A stretch of 64,000 nt of DNA, from assembly GCA_022376465.1 (NCBI GenBank), contig JACDTU010000016.1, positions 434,001-498,000 of the forward strand, read 5' to 3'. The stretch is from Cubamyces lactineus (Eukaryota > Basidiomycota > Agaricomycetes > Polyporales > Polyporaceae). This document shows, in pieces, positions 12,761 through 24,923 of this stretch. The notes beneath the pieces were generated by a model. The model saw nothing but the letters and a program-made list of their open reading frames with translations, made no database searches and had not been told where the DNA came from. The position numbers and the translations under genes are program-made. Every line of letters begins with the position of its first letter. The stretch's first letter is position 1.

Positions 12761-12830
12761 AATGCATTCCGCTTAACTGTTTTGTAGCAAGTGTACTTGG
12801 CGACTCCAACAGGTGAGCCAGAGATTCACT

Positions 12831-13757
12831 CTTTTACTCCATAGTGTTTGGCCACAGTCGCACTATTGATGTGGCACATGTTCTTCCTGTGCCTCCACCA
12901 CGTCCCCCTCTTCTGATCATGTCCAGCCAGCCCGAACGACCCAAAGGTATGTTTGTCAACTATGGCCTCATTCAATAAGGTATGTACATGCAGATCACTT
13001 TGGAGCAGATTTCGAGATTGACAGCTGTCGGATGCTACAAATCTGCAGTCAAGGCACGCACGAGATGCCTTGGATGTGCTGCAAACACCTCCGTGCGCAC
13101 AAAAAGCAATGCAACCATTAATTAACAAGGGTTAACGAGCTCCTTTTCCTTCGTAGCACACAGAGTATTGGGTAAGGACCCTCAACCGTGGCAGAAATGG
13201 CCCTCTTTCACCATCTGCTTCTCATGCTCCCAGAAGGAGGTGATTCTGGCCTGGAGCGATGCAATGGGAGCTCACAACATTCCCACACTAACAGCACTGA
13301 GAAGTTTCAAGCTGAGGCCCTCGACATTGTCAGCAGCCCCACAGAGAAGGTTCGCGCACCGCCAGGTAACATCTTGTACATGAACACAATATACAAAGCT
13401 CTAGCAAGAGTAAGATGTATGGACTAGTCTTTCGGCATGCTCACTCCAAAGCTCTCGCATACATAGGATTATGCTCAGCCAGACAAGCACAAGAAGATGC
13501 AATTGAACCCTGAGTTCAGTGGCAACCATGTCCAAGAAGCCTGGCAAACGTGAAAGTGGCTCATTGATGTGCCTGACTCCGTGTTGACCCCAATGATGAG
13601 AGTCAGATGGTAGCAACATTCACTTCATAGTGACCTCTCCGACGGAGATGATCCATGCAATCTGTGATGCAATCAAGTCTGTGTCTACATGACCTAATAA
13701 TCATCTGGGCAGCTGACTTGCCATCGCAGGAAAGGCAAGACAGAACCATTCAAGGTT
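12831..13757. other. no gene recognised
   Basis: Short open frames on both strands. The plus-strand part near 13,190-13,430 may belong to the repetitive gene family that follows, but no motif is secure. Confidence 0.25.
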
Positions 13758-14720
13758 TTGGATGCCAACAAGCGCCATTGTGTACTTATCCACCCCTGGA
13801 TCCTATTCTTGCCAGGAGACATTTCCATGCAAACTGAACTATGCAGCCACATTGGACTACAGGCTAACCTCCCCTTCTGCATGTGTCACATTGGTGGCAA
13901 TCAGAAGTCCAAGGTATCCGGCAATGGTTCCAAGTCTCTGATGACTGTGCGTTCCACGCTCATAGACAAGTAACAACTGACAACATCCTGTGATTCAAAT
14001 ATCCCCGCACAGTCCCAGAGACTTGCAAGGCCATAATGTCACAACTAGTCATGGCAAATCATGCGGCTGCGGAGAAGCCTTGAAAGGCTGCAATCACTTC
14101 AAGCAGGGTCAAGGACTCTTTTGCAGTCCTGGTACTCAGCCAGCTCATTGCCTAAGGCGAGTTACTTTGGTGAGCCACTCCCACATGCAAGGCACTCTTG
14201 CCGGAGATGGTGAACAAGGAGCTGTATGAGGATTTGATGAAGAAACAGGACATACCGCTCCAGAAGTCCCTTCTCGATATGGACAGCACACTTACTCCAG
14301 CTGCTGTTATGTTCTCTGCGCACTTACTTCTCTGCTCAGGCCTCGCTCGAGGCGCACCTCGACACGCCTGTGGAGCGGCTTTACACGCACTTAATTGGCA
14401 TGGTGAAGTACTTCTGGGCAGAGGCCATCTGGGCCCTTGAGAAACAGGGGCACTTCTCAGAGTTACAGGTGCGCCTGAACTCCCTCTCATGCACTGGACT
14501 GAAAATTTCAAACATCATGGCCAATTACATGTGTCGCTACTGCGGCGCGCTCATTGGCAAGCACTTCAAGATGATCAGTCAAGTCATGGCATTCACGCTA
14601 TGCAGCCTTGTTGAGAATACCCTCCAGAAAGCTTGATCGACCATCGGCCCCCTAACCGTCCTTACTTGGGAGATGCTCATAGTCAAGGAGCACGACTCTT
14701 TGGGCACTGGTTCGAGATGT
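13758..14720 (+). pseudogene. fragment of an uncharacterised repetitive basidiomycete gene family, middle part
   Basis: Broken plus-strand frames read CSHIGLQANLPFCMCHIGG (about 13,840), then a region like DTPVERLYTHLIGMVKYFWA (about 14,360-14,420), and LNSLSCTGLKI up to MISQVMAFTLCSLVE (about 14,620). I recognise this order from large, unnamed proteins that occur in many copies in agaricomycete genomes. I know of no assigned function; a role in an unclassified mobile element is possible. Frameshifts near 14,350 and the lack of both ends show that this copy is dead. The family's C-terminal part lies on the opposite strand at 16,137-16,900. Confidence 0.55.
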
Positions 14721-16136
14721 GGCTGTACTTGCAACAGTTATAACACTGTAAGCGAGTTGAGTTTAGGTTAAGCCCTGAATTCCCCATTCCACGATCCGGG
14801 GCCCGTCAAGGTGCTGCTGTGCTAGCAACTTGCTTTGTGCCCCGGGCGCATCCGCTCAGTTCCCATCGCACGGATTGGGCTTTGCCGGAGGACGCGGTCC
14901 TCCTGCTGTCAGTGGCTGCATCAAGTTGGGGTGCATACTGTGTCCATGTGTTCTGTGATTGATTGTGATGCTGGCCTTGCACCCTCCTCGAGGTGCACCA
15001 TTCCTCCAGCGTGCACTTGCTGCTTTCTTGTAATAGTGCCGCCGCCCAGATCTCCCAAGCCTTAGAGTGGTCAATCAAAATGTTTTGAGCGCTGAACATC
15101 GGAGTACAGACGTCCTCTGATAGTGCGCCCACGAAACGCGCCTATCCGGTGGTTCTGGCATCTTGCAGGCGAGTGATGCCATAGTAATCCACAGCCTGAT
15201 GACACCTGTTACACAGCGGTATTGGATCTGATGGAAGCAGTCAACGGCCATGCGGGCCGTGAACTTGTGGATGAACCATAGATACTACAACAAACAGATT
15301 GTCTGTTCGAAGTCCCAGTTCTGTCCAAAACCGTCGAAACTATTGATGGTGTTATCATATGAACCATGCTTGGGCTTCCTTCGTCAGATATTGCCTGAGC
15401 AGTTAGATGTGATCGGTATCCAGCTCTCGTCCGACAATGGGTCCAAGGCAGAGCCAGTGGAGGAAAGATTGGAGTCATCCTCCCCTCCATACCTTTCCGG
15501 GGCCGGAATATTCTTGATGTTCTTTAATGCCAGGAGCTCAGGCAGATCCAACAGTATGTGCTCCTGTATCGCAGCTCAGATCACGCTGAGCTGCTTACTT
15601 GTGTACTCGGCATTGGGATATCCCTCAAGTCCGTGTGCGAGGTATCCTGCCCTTTCAGTATATAAATATGAGGGGCCCCTCTCGTAACACTGCATCTTGT
15701 GCTGAATTGACTGCCTCGTCCCCGGGTTTTGCTAGGCTGCAGGAGGGGTCCAATGATGTGTTGATTAAGGCCCACCAGCATGCTTGTCCTGGGTAGCACC
15801 TGCAGCGTTTGTCACCTCACAATGCTCCACATCATCAACCTTGGCCCCTCCATTGTTGCATGCCTCAAGCTCGCCCGTGGCATTGGTTGCGAGCCCGAGA
15901 ACATTCTTGGCTCCACCACCAGTTATGCTGGCTTGAAGGGCAGCCTCCGTTATTTCATGCACTGCTGCCTTGTGGATGAGCTTCTTCTGCAGCTTGGTAT
16001 CCTGCAAAGACTCCGAATTGAGCTGACTTGCACTGTGCTGAGCCCTAGGAGGGAATGATGTGGTGGTCATGTCCATGAGATGGGCTCAGCTTGAAGCGAT
16101 GCGGACAAGGATGTGGGCGCAGATGCGAACAGTACA
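14721..16136. other. degraded repeat sequence, unresolved
   Basis: Minus-strand frames show protein-like stretches (KMPEPPDRRVSWAHYQ near 15,140; ERYGGEDDSNLSSTGSALD near 15,470), interrupted by stops. They may be further parts of the surrounding repetitive family or of another element. Confidence 0.3.
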
Positions 16137-16900
16137 CTATACACAGCTTGAGGGGGCAAGACAAATGTAGCTAGAGATGACAAAGACAAAGCCTTCACAC
16201 ATTGAAGATGATGGCTTCGCAGCTAGAGTGCCTGCAGATTGCGGAGAAGGGGCTGTCGTGTAAGGGGAGGTTCTTGAGGTAGACATAGCTGAGGTACACA
16301 TTGCTAAGATAGCTGCAGGCTGATAGAGCAGCATTGCCGTTTTGAGCAATGACTGCCCCCGCCTGGTGCCACCTGTCATTGAGCAGAGTTTTGGTGTCGG
16401 CAAGCCGCTGAGAAACCTGAGCGCCAGGTGTGCCCGCAGGCAGGGGCAGGAGTACGATGCTGCCTGTGTTCACATCCTTCTCTCCCACCAAGCTGGACAA
16501 GTGTGCATCAAGGGAGTTGTCTGAGAAGTGCTTGGTGACTGCTTCTCTGGTGCGAACCCACTCTCCAGTACCATTATCATGCCAGTACCCACCAGACATA
16601 ATGTGGTGACACCTCTTGAGGTTAGCAAACATCTTTGTGATGTCCCTGCTGGGAGTTTGATGGCTGCTGTGAATGGAGCACAGCCAGAAGATATGATTGA
16701 ATGACTCATAGCACTAGAAACACGGGCCAAAGCACTCAATGTGGTCAGGGGGGGCCACATTGACTGCTTTCAGCAAGGAGTCCTGCACTGAGCGTAGCAG
16801 CAAAGTCCATTGTCTCTTGGATTGTCTTGCGAAGATCAGCCTGTGGGGTGAGTGTGAGCTTGAGCACATACACAAAGGCAACATGTCCGTGTGCATACTA
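16137..16900 (-). pseudogene. C-terminal part of the same uncharacterised gene family, inverted
   Basis: The minus strand reads APPDHIECFGPCF, a stop, then CYESFNHIFWLCSIHSSHQ and TPSRDITKMFANLKRCHHIM, followed by an open tail to about 16,198. In intact relatives this block directly follows the block seen at 14,360-14,620. Here it is on the other strand, so an inversion or two separate insertions has separated the pieces. Confidence 0.55.
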
Positions 16901-17477
16901 CAAAAACCTTGATATCATTTAAATCTGCCTCCCAAGTAAGGACGGTTAGATGGCCAATGGTTGACCAAGCTTGTACAATGAAGACTACAATGACAAGGCC
17001 GCGTTCTCAGACCACAACAGTGTGGTCTGGTAGGGCAGCATGCGTATTGTATAAGACGAGTCCGAGTCGAGTGCATTGGATAAGTATGCAGAGATTCTGG
17101 ATCACATTCTAGAATTTTAATCTGCAGACACATGTGAGCACAAACACTCTGGCCATCTGTACCCATTCAAAGACCTGGGTCTGGTGGATATCTACTCCCT
17201 CCAGAGGAACTACCTCTGGATCCCGATGGGCGAGGTCAATAGCCCTGCCCATGAGTACAGCAACAATGTGTATGCTGACCTCCCCAAATTGAAAACCATG
17301 AAAACCATCCTGGAGGATGGAGACTATCAGCAATGACAAGCTGATTCAGCTCATTAAGCCCAATCCGGAGCAGACGACACCCACTTCTGTATGAAGGTGA
17401 GCAGGAGTGTATCATACTCATGCTCAACATTAACAGACTTGGTGCGCTGACACTGCAACACTGGCAGCACTACTGAG
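16901..17477. other. no gene recognised
   Basis: Short frames only. The 5' LTR of the following chromovirus would be expected near here, but it could not be identified. Confidence 0.25.
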
Positions 17478-20400
17478 ATGCTCAGCAATGACTTTGTGCA
17501 AGTTGCTTGTTGTGACATCATATGGCTAGAAAATCTGGCAATCCTTCAATTGGGATGTGCGGGCAGTCACTCACGCATCAACTTCAGCACCCAAGCTCCA
17601 GTTACACTGGGCACATTTGGCACTGAAGTGCAACCTGGACCGCTACAACGCAGTCCTAGGCACGCCATTCGTTTGGAGGTTCAGCATAATGCTTGACTTC
17701 AAGAACAACTCTCTCCATATTGATGGACAGGCATACCTGCACAGGTGCAGCGTGCAGCATGCTCTGCATGCAAAGAGCAGAACTCATGAAGTCACTGGCC
17801 AGCACAAATGACTCATGCTGGCCTCTACACCTGAGTAGGTTGCAACTCTGGCGGCAACCAAAGCTGCACCAGCTCAGGCAGCCCCACTGAGTTCAAGTGA
17901 CTTGATGGTGGCTCAAGCACATCAGCAGCTCACGGGCACAAGATTCACTTGCACTCGCAACATCAAGAAAGTGAGGAGGATTGCAGTGAATTTGGGCAGA
18001 GCTGCTGTACTAATCTAATAATCTATTACAGCCAGTACCTCCCGGGCTGCCAATGCTTTGGGAAGTCAACCACACGAGACCTCTTATTGACGAGAACAAG
18101 CAGTATCTGTACCACCTGCTACAGTGCCCAGAGGCGCACTGAGCACAGCTCAGCAACAAGATTCAGCATTACATATAACAATGCTGGTTGGTGGGAGTCG
18201 CAGCCTGCGGCACAGGCTGTGCCTATTGTACATTCAAAAGAAGAATGGTAGACTATGTACAGTGGGCAACCTCTGACAATGGAATGACAACACTGTTCAT
18301 GATGTCACTCCATTCCCCAACCAGGAGCAGATGGGGGTATCACTCCATACATGACATGTCCAACACATACAAACAGACCTGGGTAGTTGACAAGGATGTC
18401 CACAAGACAGCCTTTGCGACAACCTTGGGTACATTTGTCAGTTGTGTCGGGACTGCAATGCACCAATATCTTTGCAGTGGTTGGTCATGCATATCTTCTG
18501 CAAATGCCTGTCAAAGAGCATTCATATTTACCTTGATGACATGTTTGTTCACATGGACACATTGGATGAACATATTGATACACTCCAGTGGGTGTTCATG
18601 AAGCTCAGGGAAGCTCGACTATATAGTACCTGAGCTTGAAGAAGACAGATCTTCTCTTGACTTCAATGGAGTGCCTGGGTCATGACCAGGGCCTCCATGA
18701 AGATTCAGACAAAATGGGCAGGATATGTGACTGGCCAGTTCCTAAGAGCGTTTCTTGGGACTGGTACAGTATTTAGCACATTTCATGCCCGATGTATCAT
18801 CCTACACTGGACTGTTGTCATCTATGATGCGCAACAGACAACAGTCCTTTGGATGTCCCCTGCATCAGAAGTGCTTAAATGGGATCAAGCATCTCATGTG
18901 CAAGTCACCCATCCTCAAGCCAATTGACCTGTCATTGCCAGATCCTATCTGGGTAATCACCAATGGGTGCCCATCTGGCGTCAGTGCAATGTATGGGCAA
19001 GGACCTAAATGGACTACGTGTTATTCAGTAGATTTCATGTCCAAGAAATTCACTGACGTGCAGGCCAACTACGGCACGTCCAAGCATGAGGCGTTAGCTG
19101 TTGTCGAGGTGTTAATGTGCTGGGAGGACAAGCTAATTGGCTGCAAATTCTAGATTGTAGTCAACCACTGGGCGTTAAAGTTCTTCAACGACAAGTGACA
19201 CTTGACACCACGTATTCATCACTAGCTCAAGTATATCAGATGGTTTGACTATGAATACTGTTGGGTGGAAGGTACTAAAAACAAAATGGCTGACACTTTG
19301 TCACAGTACTACCTACACAAAGAAGTGAATACTCCTCACCCGCTGTACAACTTGGTGACCGCGGATGTGCAACTGGACCCTGAGTGCAATCTGCTTGGGG
19401 AACAGCAAGTGGCCGAGCTATGTGCCACTCGCATTGCTGACCGACGTGAAGAGTGCAAGGTGGAGGCCACAGAGCTAATGCGGCAGCTGCCAACAGGTGC
19501 TGCTAATCCTCTTCTGGACGACAACAGCAACCCTGTTGTGCTAGAGTCATCGGGCACTGGCCCAAGACTAGACCCGATTGTTGATCCGTGATTCCAGCTG
19601 TGGACCTGTGTGTGGGAAGGTTACACACAGGACATGGTATTCAAGAAAATCCTCAAGGCCCCAAATGACCATCTGTGATTTAAATTCAAGGATGGTCTCA
19701 TCTGGCACCTGAGCTGTGAGAACCACTGGGTCCTCTGCATTCCAAAGGTGAAAGATCATAGACCAAGTGCACACTACCCTCGGACATCTTGGATATTGGC
19801 AGACCAGTGAATAATTTATGTCCACCAATGGTTCTGGTGGTCTGGCATCAGGCAGACCATTGAGAAGTTCTGCAGGACTTGTGGGGTCTATCAGACCATG
19901 AAGTCCTCTACATAGAGCCGGCAAGACTGCTTCATAGCCTGCCAGTACTGGATAAACCTTGGTTATCCATTGTGATGGACTTCGTTAGACCATTCCCGGA
20001 GTGCAAAGGGTGCGATTACCTGTGGATAAAATATTTGACCGGCTCGCTGTGTAAGTACATCTTGTACTAATGCGCACAACTGTCCGCATGTCAGAGCTTG
20101 CATGGATGTTTGTCAAAGAGGTTGTCTGCTTACACAAATTACCTACATCCATTGTCTCTGGCCATAACACAAAATTTGTGTCCAAGTTTTGGTGGGAGGT
20201 GCACCATTTACTTGGCACAAAGTTGCTCATATCAATGGCATACCATCCGCAAACTGACAGTGCAAGTGAGCACACTGTCTGTAGTGTATCCCAGCTGCTT
20301 CGTGCAGCTGTCCAACCCAACCAATGTGACTGGGCCATGAAGATCCCAATGGTCAAGTTTGCAATGAACTTGAGTTGTAACACTTTGACTGGATTTGCAC

Positions 20401-20984
20401 TATTCGAGCTCATCAGAGGATTGATGCCACAAATGGTTTAGGAACTTAGCCCTGAACCTGTGCTACCAGGTCTGTGCAACTTTGCCAAATGGGCATTGGA
20501 CTACCTGTGCCAGGCCCACAATAATATTATTGTGAGCCATGTCAAGCAGACACACCACACCAATAAGCAGTGATATGATAGAGGGTAAACACATGATGAC
20601 CTGTTCACAGTCAGTAAGCTCACCTACCTGTCCACAGAGAAGTTGAACATGCTGAAGCGCAGGGCTACAAAGCTCCTGCCCAAGTTCATCAGTCCATATT
20701 GTACTTATTGCACACAGCCTAAGTCGTCGACATGCACCCTCAAGTTGCCACCTGAGCTTGCAGTATGTGGGATACACCCCACGTTCCATGTCAGTCAACT
20801 GCAGCTGCATGAACCCAACAATGGCACAATGTTCCCACATCATGATTTCAATGACATCTATGATTTTGAAGATGACCTGTATCGTGAGCACTTGGTGGAA
20901 AATATAGTCGCCCACCAGTGGAAAGGTCATGCCGTACTGTTCTTGGTACAGTGGGCTGATGGTGACATAACCTGGGAGGACTAG
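17478..20984 (+). mobile_element. Ty3/gypsy chromovirus, decayed
   Basis: Pol domains occur in Ty3 order on the plus strand. A retropepsin region (VLGTPFVWRFSIMLDF, about 17,650-17,700) comes first. Reverse transcriptase follows with a YLDDM active-site box at about 18,530 (HIYLDDMFVH). RNase H is at about 18,950-19,190 (YSVDFMSKKFTDVQANYGTS). The integrase zinc-binding region lies at about 19,830-19,910 (IRQTIEKFCRTCGVYQTMK), and the integrase core runs from about 19,930 to 20,430 (AYHPQTDSASEH). A chromodomain ends near 20,984 (HAVLFLVQWADGDITWED). The chromodomain places it among chromoviruses, which direct integration to heterochromatin. Many stops and frameshifts are present. Confidence 0.88.
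20643..20984 (+). pseudogene. chromodomain-bearing C terminus of the chromovirus integrase
   Basis: Reads the conserved GIHPTFHVSQLQLHEPN linker and then a chromodomain (VENIVAHQWKGHAVLFLVQW ... DITWED) for 113 codons. It follows the integrase core after a short frame break, and is the best preserved part of the element. Confidence 0.75.
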
Positions 20985-21049
20985 TCTAATGTCCAGGACG
21001 GTACTTTGAGTTCCTGAGTGTCATGGACTGGAGGGCACTGCCTGGATGG

Positions 21050-21580
21050 TGTTATGCTTTCAAGCGTGACTCTTAAACTATCAAGCCTTAAGACGTCAAT
21101 GAATAGAGAGCTTGTATCTATTCGATTACTAGCCCTAGCTTTTCAAAGATAAGTGGGTAGTAACTTGTTCAGTTGAAAGCAAGTTAACGAGCAACACAAG
21201 TTTGTAATTTGTGAAGAGACTGAAAGCTGAGGGTTGCTCTGTGGCGTTGCCTCTTATATACATGTACAGAGACCAAAAAGAGAAATGTTCTAGTGTATTC
21301 AAGGACTTTCTGGTACATCGTAGTCAGTGCTAGTTGAACCTAGTACCACTGTGGCAGTGCTGCTGTGCACTGTGGGCAGCTGCACTGAAGCGACTGTGCA
21401 CCCCTATATGGTAAGTATAGAGTAAGTGCTAGAAAGTCCTAGCTGAGACGAGAACATTCCTGTCCTAAAGAACCGTAGCTACAATCCTAGAGCTTGCCAT
21501 ATCCGTATCATACAGAGAACGTAGCACAAGTCCATGACTAATCGTAAAGTTTGTAAATAGCCTATCGTACATTTGTAACA
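21050..21580 (-). repeat. LTR, 531 bp, minus orientation
   Basis: Runs from TGTTACAAATG (at 21,580, minus strand) to GCATAACA (at 21,050), with the TG...CA ends of an LTR. A TATA box (TATATAAGAGG, minus strand) lies near 21,250. Much of it matches 25,279-25,690 and 24,924-25,028, which carry the same sequence on the plus strand. No matching flanking duplication is visible. It abuts the chromovirus but points the other way, so it need not belong to that element. Confidence 0.7.
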
Positions 21581-21922
21581 AATACTAGGCTTTAAACAAA
21601 GTTACGCATCTCCTATCAGCGGGGCAACACCCAACAATCCCAATGACCTTGCCGCTGTATAAATACCTCGAAACACACTCCAAGTCGCACCTGGCAAAGA
21701 TGAAACACCCCAAAGATGCACCGCTTTGCATGGGTTGTCTCAAGGCCCTGGTAAAGCTTGATGAATACATGAAGATTGCATTGAACTCCAAGCTAGTGCT
21801 ACTTAGGGCCGGTAAGTCTTAGACATTCTCACTAGTACTGGCTGTGAGTTGGTGTCCTGACTGATAGGACTCTAGTACTACATCTGTTTACCTGCATCCA
21901 GTACTTCAAGAACTGTGACCTA
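21581..21922. other. no gene recognised
   Basis: AT-rich spacer between the LTR and the inverted repeat of the next Tc1 element. Confidence 0.3.
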
Positions 21923-22098
21923 CAGTAACTTACAAAACTATTGCCATGTTTGGCGCTTTTTGAATGGGAAGGCTGTATCTCCACCATTTCTGACTCAGTG
22001 ACCATGATTCAACTACCAATAGACCAATAGAAAAGTGTAGATTCTGGCTTTCCCACGGCATATCAATCACATGATTTGGAGCTCTGGAAGCGGAGATA

Positions 22099-22368
22099 TT
22101 ACCTACTCTTTGGAGCAAGTGCATGGCAATAGTTTTGTTGCTGGCCCAAATTATGACCAAGATCCATACATTTCAGGCAGTCTAATACTTGGTGTAACCC
22201 CCCATTGGCCTTCAACACAGCTGCAACCCTCCTAGGCATGCTCTCAATCAAGTCCCTGCACTCCTTGACTGAAATCTTCTCCCACTCTGCCTCTACCCTC
22301 TTCCACAACTCATTAATTGATACTGGTGGCTTCTTGTGGCTGGCCAGATTGCGTTTGAGGATACCCCA
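22099..22368 (-). pseudogene. Tc1 element B transposase, C-terminal block
   Basis: Reads WGILKRNLASHKKPP, then INELWKRVEAEWEKISVKE and ESMPRRVAAVLKANGG, the standard Tc1 C terminus. It joins in frame to the block ending at 23,182 across the target duplication of the inserted LTR. Confidence 0.8.
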
Positions 22369-23181
22369 TGTCCGACATTATAGGAATTGGGCAGAGGAAG
22401 ACCTTACCATCCTTCTGTTGATGCCACTTAGTCTCCGGTACTGGACAGAGATAGACATGCATGTGGCTGTAATGGTGGACGTTGGGACGCAGACAGATCT
22501 GGTTGACTTGGAAGATGCCGATGAAGAATCAATGGTGGAAACCGAGATGGACAACATCGAGCAAGGCAACAGCATCCAAGATCTATTGGAACTGTTGTAA
22601 CTGGGGATAACTCACGGTGATCATGTCGTGCAGTAGGAAGACAATGTAAAATCTCTTTCAAGAAACCAATTGGTGGAACAATGAAGCACATGTTGGCTAA
22701 TTGTGTGAAGGTGTTATTGTTCTGATTCTCTTTTGTCAGTCACTTTGGTCAAAGAGTTTATTGTTCTCTAGTTCTATTGTTTGACTTGTTATTGTTCAGG
22801 TCTCTTGGTTTCCCTGTTATGTCCAACCAAAGACACTCATTGTTGTTAAGGGTTCTATTGTTCCAACATTTTCCCATGATACATATATATAAGTAGTGGT
22901 AGTCCCATAGAATAAAGTAAGCTTTTCCCACCTGAACTTTAGCCTCTCATAAGTGCAGAGGTAGTGAATTCCTGTGAGAATTTGTCAACATCATCAATCA
23001 AGCCTTAGTCATTGTCATTAGACCTATACTGAGGTCTTTGTAAACTACCTGAGGACAATCTGAGTCCTATCCAAGCCACTTTTATTCTACAAACGAACTT
23101 GTGAAGTGTTCTTGATCTAACATTTGATCCAGTCACTTCAGTCGGAGGTTGATTTTATTAGATCAACTTTCGTGCACATCA
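22369..23181 (+). repeat. probable solo LTR inside Tc1 element B
   Basis: An 813-base insert begins TGTCCGACATT and ends GTGCACATCA (TG...CA). It is flanked by CCCA at 22,365-22,368 and 23,182-23,185. Removing the insert and one CCCA restores the Tc1 frame exactly (HLW-GILKRN). A TATA box (ACATATATATAA, 22,881-22,892) followed by AATAAA (22,911-22,916) matches the promoter and polyadenylation layout of an LTR. Confidence 0.7.
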
Positions 23182-24033
23182 CCCAAAGGTGCACAATAGG
23201 GTTGAGGTCAGGAGATTGGGCTGGCCACTCCATAACTTCAAAACCATGGTCTTTGAATCAGGTTTTGGCCTTCTTGCTAGTGTGGTGCTTGGGACCATTG
23301 TCCTGCTGAAAGACAATGTCATTAGGGGTTTGGCCCTAATACTCAAGGCTATCCTGCAGTGCATCCTCCAGGATGCTGACATAGAGGTCGGCGTCCATCT
23401 TGCCCTCAATCTTCGTTGCATATCTAGGCCCCTTCCACCCAAAACAGCCCCAGAGCATCAAACTTCCACCACCATACTTCATTGTGCCCTCCACCAGACG
23501 TGAACTGAGGCCCTCCCCAGTCTTCTTACACACTCACTTCCTCCCATCTGACCCCAGATGATTGATCTTGGTCTCATCTGACCAGATGACCCTCTTCCAG
23601 TCCTCCAGAGTCCAGTTCTGGTGTGCCAAAGCAAAGTCCAGCTGTGCACGGATGTGACACTTCAGAAGAAGCAGGTGTTTACGCTTCACAACAGCCTTCA
23701 TTCCATGCTTCTTGAGATGGCAACACACCGTTTGAGTGGAAACTGGCTTTGTGCAGACATCCTTCAACTGCTTGTGTTCAACTGCTTGTGGACATCCACA
23801 GCTGTATCAGCCTCTCCAGAGCAGATAAGGCACTGTGCATAGTTGACGGTGGTGGAAGGAAGCTTGGATGGATGGCCTTCCTTGGACTTTGGAAGGTTGA
23901 AGTAGAACCAAGGGTTATATTGTAAGTCACCACAGGTTGGACCTTCGCAGCTGAGTCTGGGGTTTTGCAGCCCAAGTGCAGATACATGTTGGTAGATCAA
24001 AGGAAGAATGGGATAGGGCAGTTCTTGGACCAT
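23182..24033 (-). pseudogene. Tc1 element B transposase, N-terminal and catalytic block
   Basis: Carries the helix-turn-helix region, WSDETKINH (first aspartate), QDNGPKH-like sequence (second aspartate) and SPDLNPIVHLW. Stops and frame shifts near 23,530 and 23,770 break it into three open pieces. Confidence 0.8.
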
Positions 24034-24923
24034 TGACCGTTGACAAGAGCATGCACACTGCGTGGGTTAGTTAGGGGAAACTCTACCAGCTCTATTGGTA
24101 TGTTCTAGAGCAGGTGGAGGAAGCTTTCTGGTAGCTACTGGGGGTTTCTGGGAGGTTTTGAGATTGTTACAGCCTGAGTAGTAAGGGTGTCATAATCTGT
24201 GCTGGAATGGCATGTTATGGCATTAAAAACTGCTTTTATAGATCTGGATGACTATGCTGATAACCTCAGCATAGTGGCCTTTTGGCCCAGTTGTTATATT
24301 GTGTTATTGTCTGGGCACAGTCTCTCACAGTGGGTCAGATCTCAGTAAGTTCAATGGACTTGAGTAGTTTCATAGATTCTATTGATAGTGTACTCTGCCA
24401 AATAAAGACAAACCCCAAACCCAGCAGAGCCACTGTCTAAAAAGAAGGAAAACCGACAAGCTTTGCGGCAAGGTGAGATCCTTTGGTCTAATCATTTCTG
24501 AGGACTCATGATTCAAGAGATATATTCTGTGCCACCCCTCATTTCTTTCACATATCTTTGTAGAATCATTGGCATCACCGCTCTCAGTCAAAGATTTTAA
24601 TTGTCTTGAGTAAGGTATTCTGTAGATAGTTTGTCAGTAGTCAGTTGGAAGGTTCATCGTCACTTCATTGAGGTGTGAGCCTTTATGCTTTCTACATACA
24701 CACTTCCTGTTGAGTGTTTTCTTGTTTTTGAGAAAACTCTCTCCAACTCATTTCTTCACACAGCAGTAAGCAGACAGATCACATAATCTATATACATTTG
24801 TGTGTAAAAAGATTTCCTATCGCTTCATTAGCTAAACAATTACTGCATCCCATTCAGCTCACCATTTGAGTTGAGGAAAGAAGCAATGCTAGAGACCAAT
24901 CCACCAATCCCACTCATGATAGT
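24034..24923. other. no gene recognised
   Basis: AT-rich, with no coding signal. The distal end of Tc1 element B should lie here but was not identified. Confidence 0.3.

Larger units (their letters stand above)
9060..12830 (-). mobile_element. Tc1/mariner element A, split by a hAT insertion
   Basis: The minus strand encodes a Tc1-family transposase in two blocks. The N-terminal block (about 12,750-12,162) carries the helix-turn-helix region and the first catalytic motif (VIWTDETALRLGE). The C-terminal block (9,525-9,202) carries VVEDGAPAHKAK and LDLNPIEPLW, which include the remaining acidic residues. The blocks join in frame across the target duplication of the inserted hAT element. A terminal inverted repeat (CTAGTGGGCGCCAAAAGTATGG) starts near 9,060; its partner beyond 12,800 was not found. 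One in-frame stop lies in the DNA-binding region, where arginine is expected. The element is inactive. Confidence 0.85.
21923..24033 (-). mobile_element. Tc1/mariner element B, split by an LTR insertion
   Basis: The minus strand encodes a Tc1 transposase: a helix-turn-helix region (GHPSKLPSTTVNYAQCL, about 23,850), VIWSDETKINHLGSDG (about 23,560), LMLWGCFGWKG (about 23,440), and WPAQSPDLNPIVHLW ending at 23,182. The frame resumes at 22,368 with WGILKRNLASHKKPP and runs to about 22,099. The 813 bases between are a later insert. The terminal repeat begins at 21,923 (CAGTAACTTACAAAAC) after a TA; the opposite end was not found. It belongs to a different subfamily from element A. Confidence 0.85.

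Noticed and set aside
14700..15320. tRNA genes suggested by GGTTCGA/TTCGAAGTCCC words
   Set aside because: No acceptor stem or cloverleaf could be formed around them.
21050..21580. 3' LTR of the adjacent chromovirus
   Set aside because: Its TATA box and its match to the purine-tract-flanked copy at 25,279 place it in the opposite orientation, so a simple 3' LTR is unlikely.
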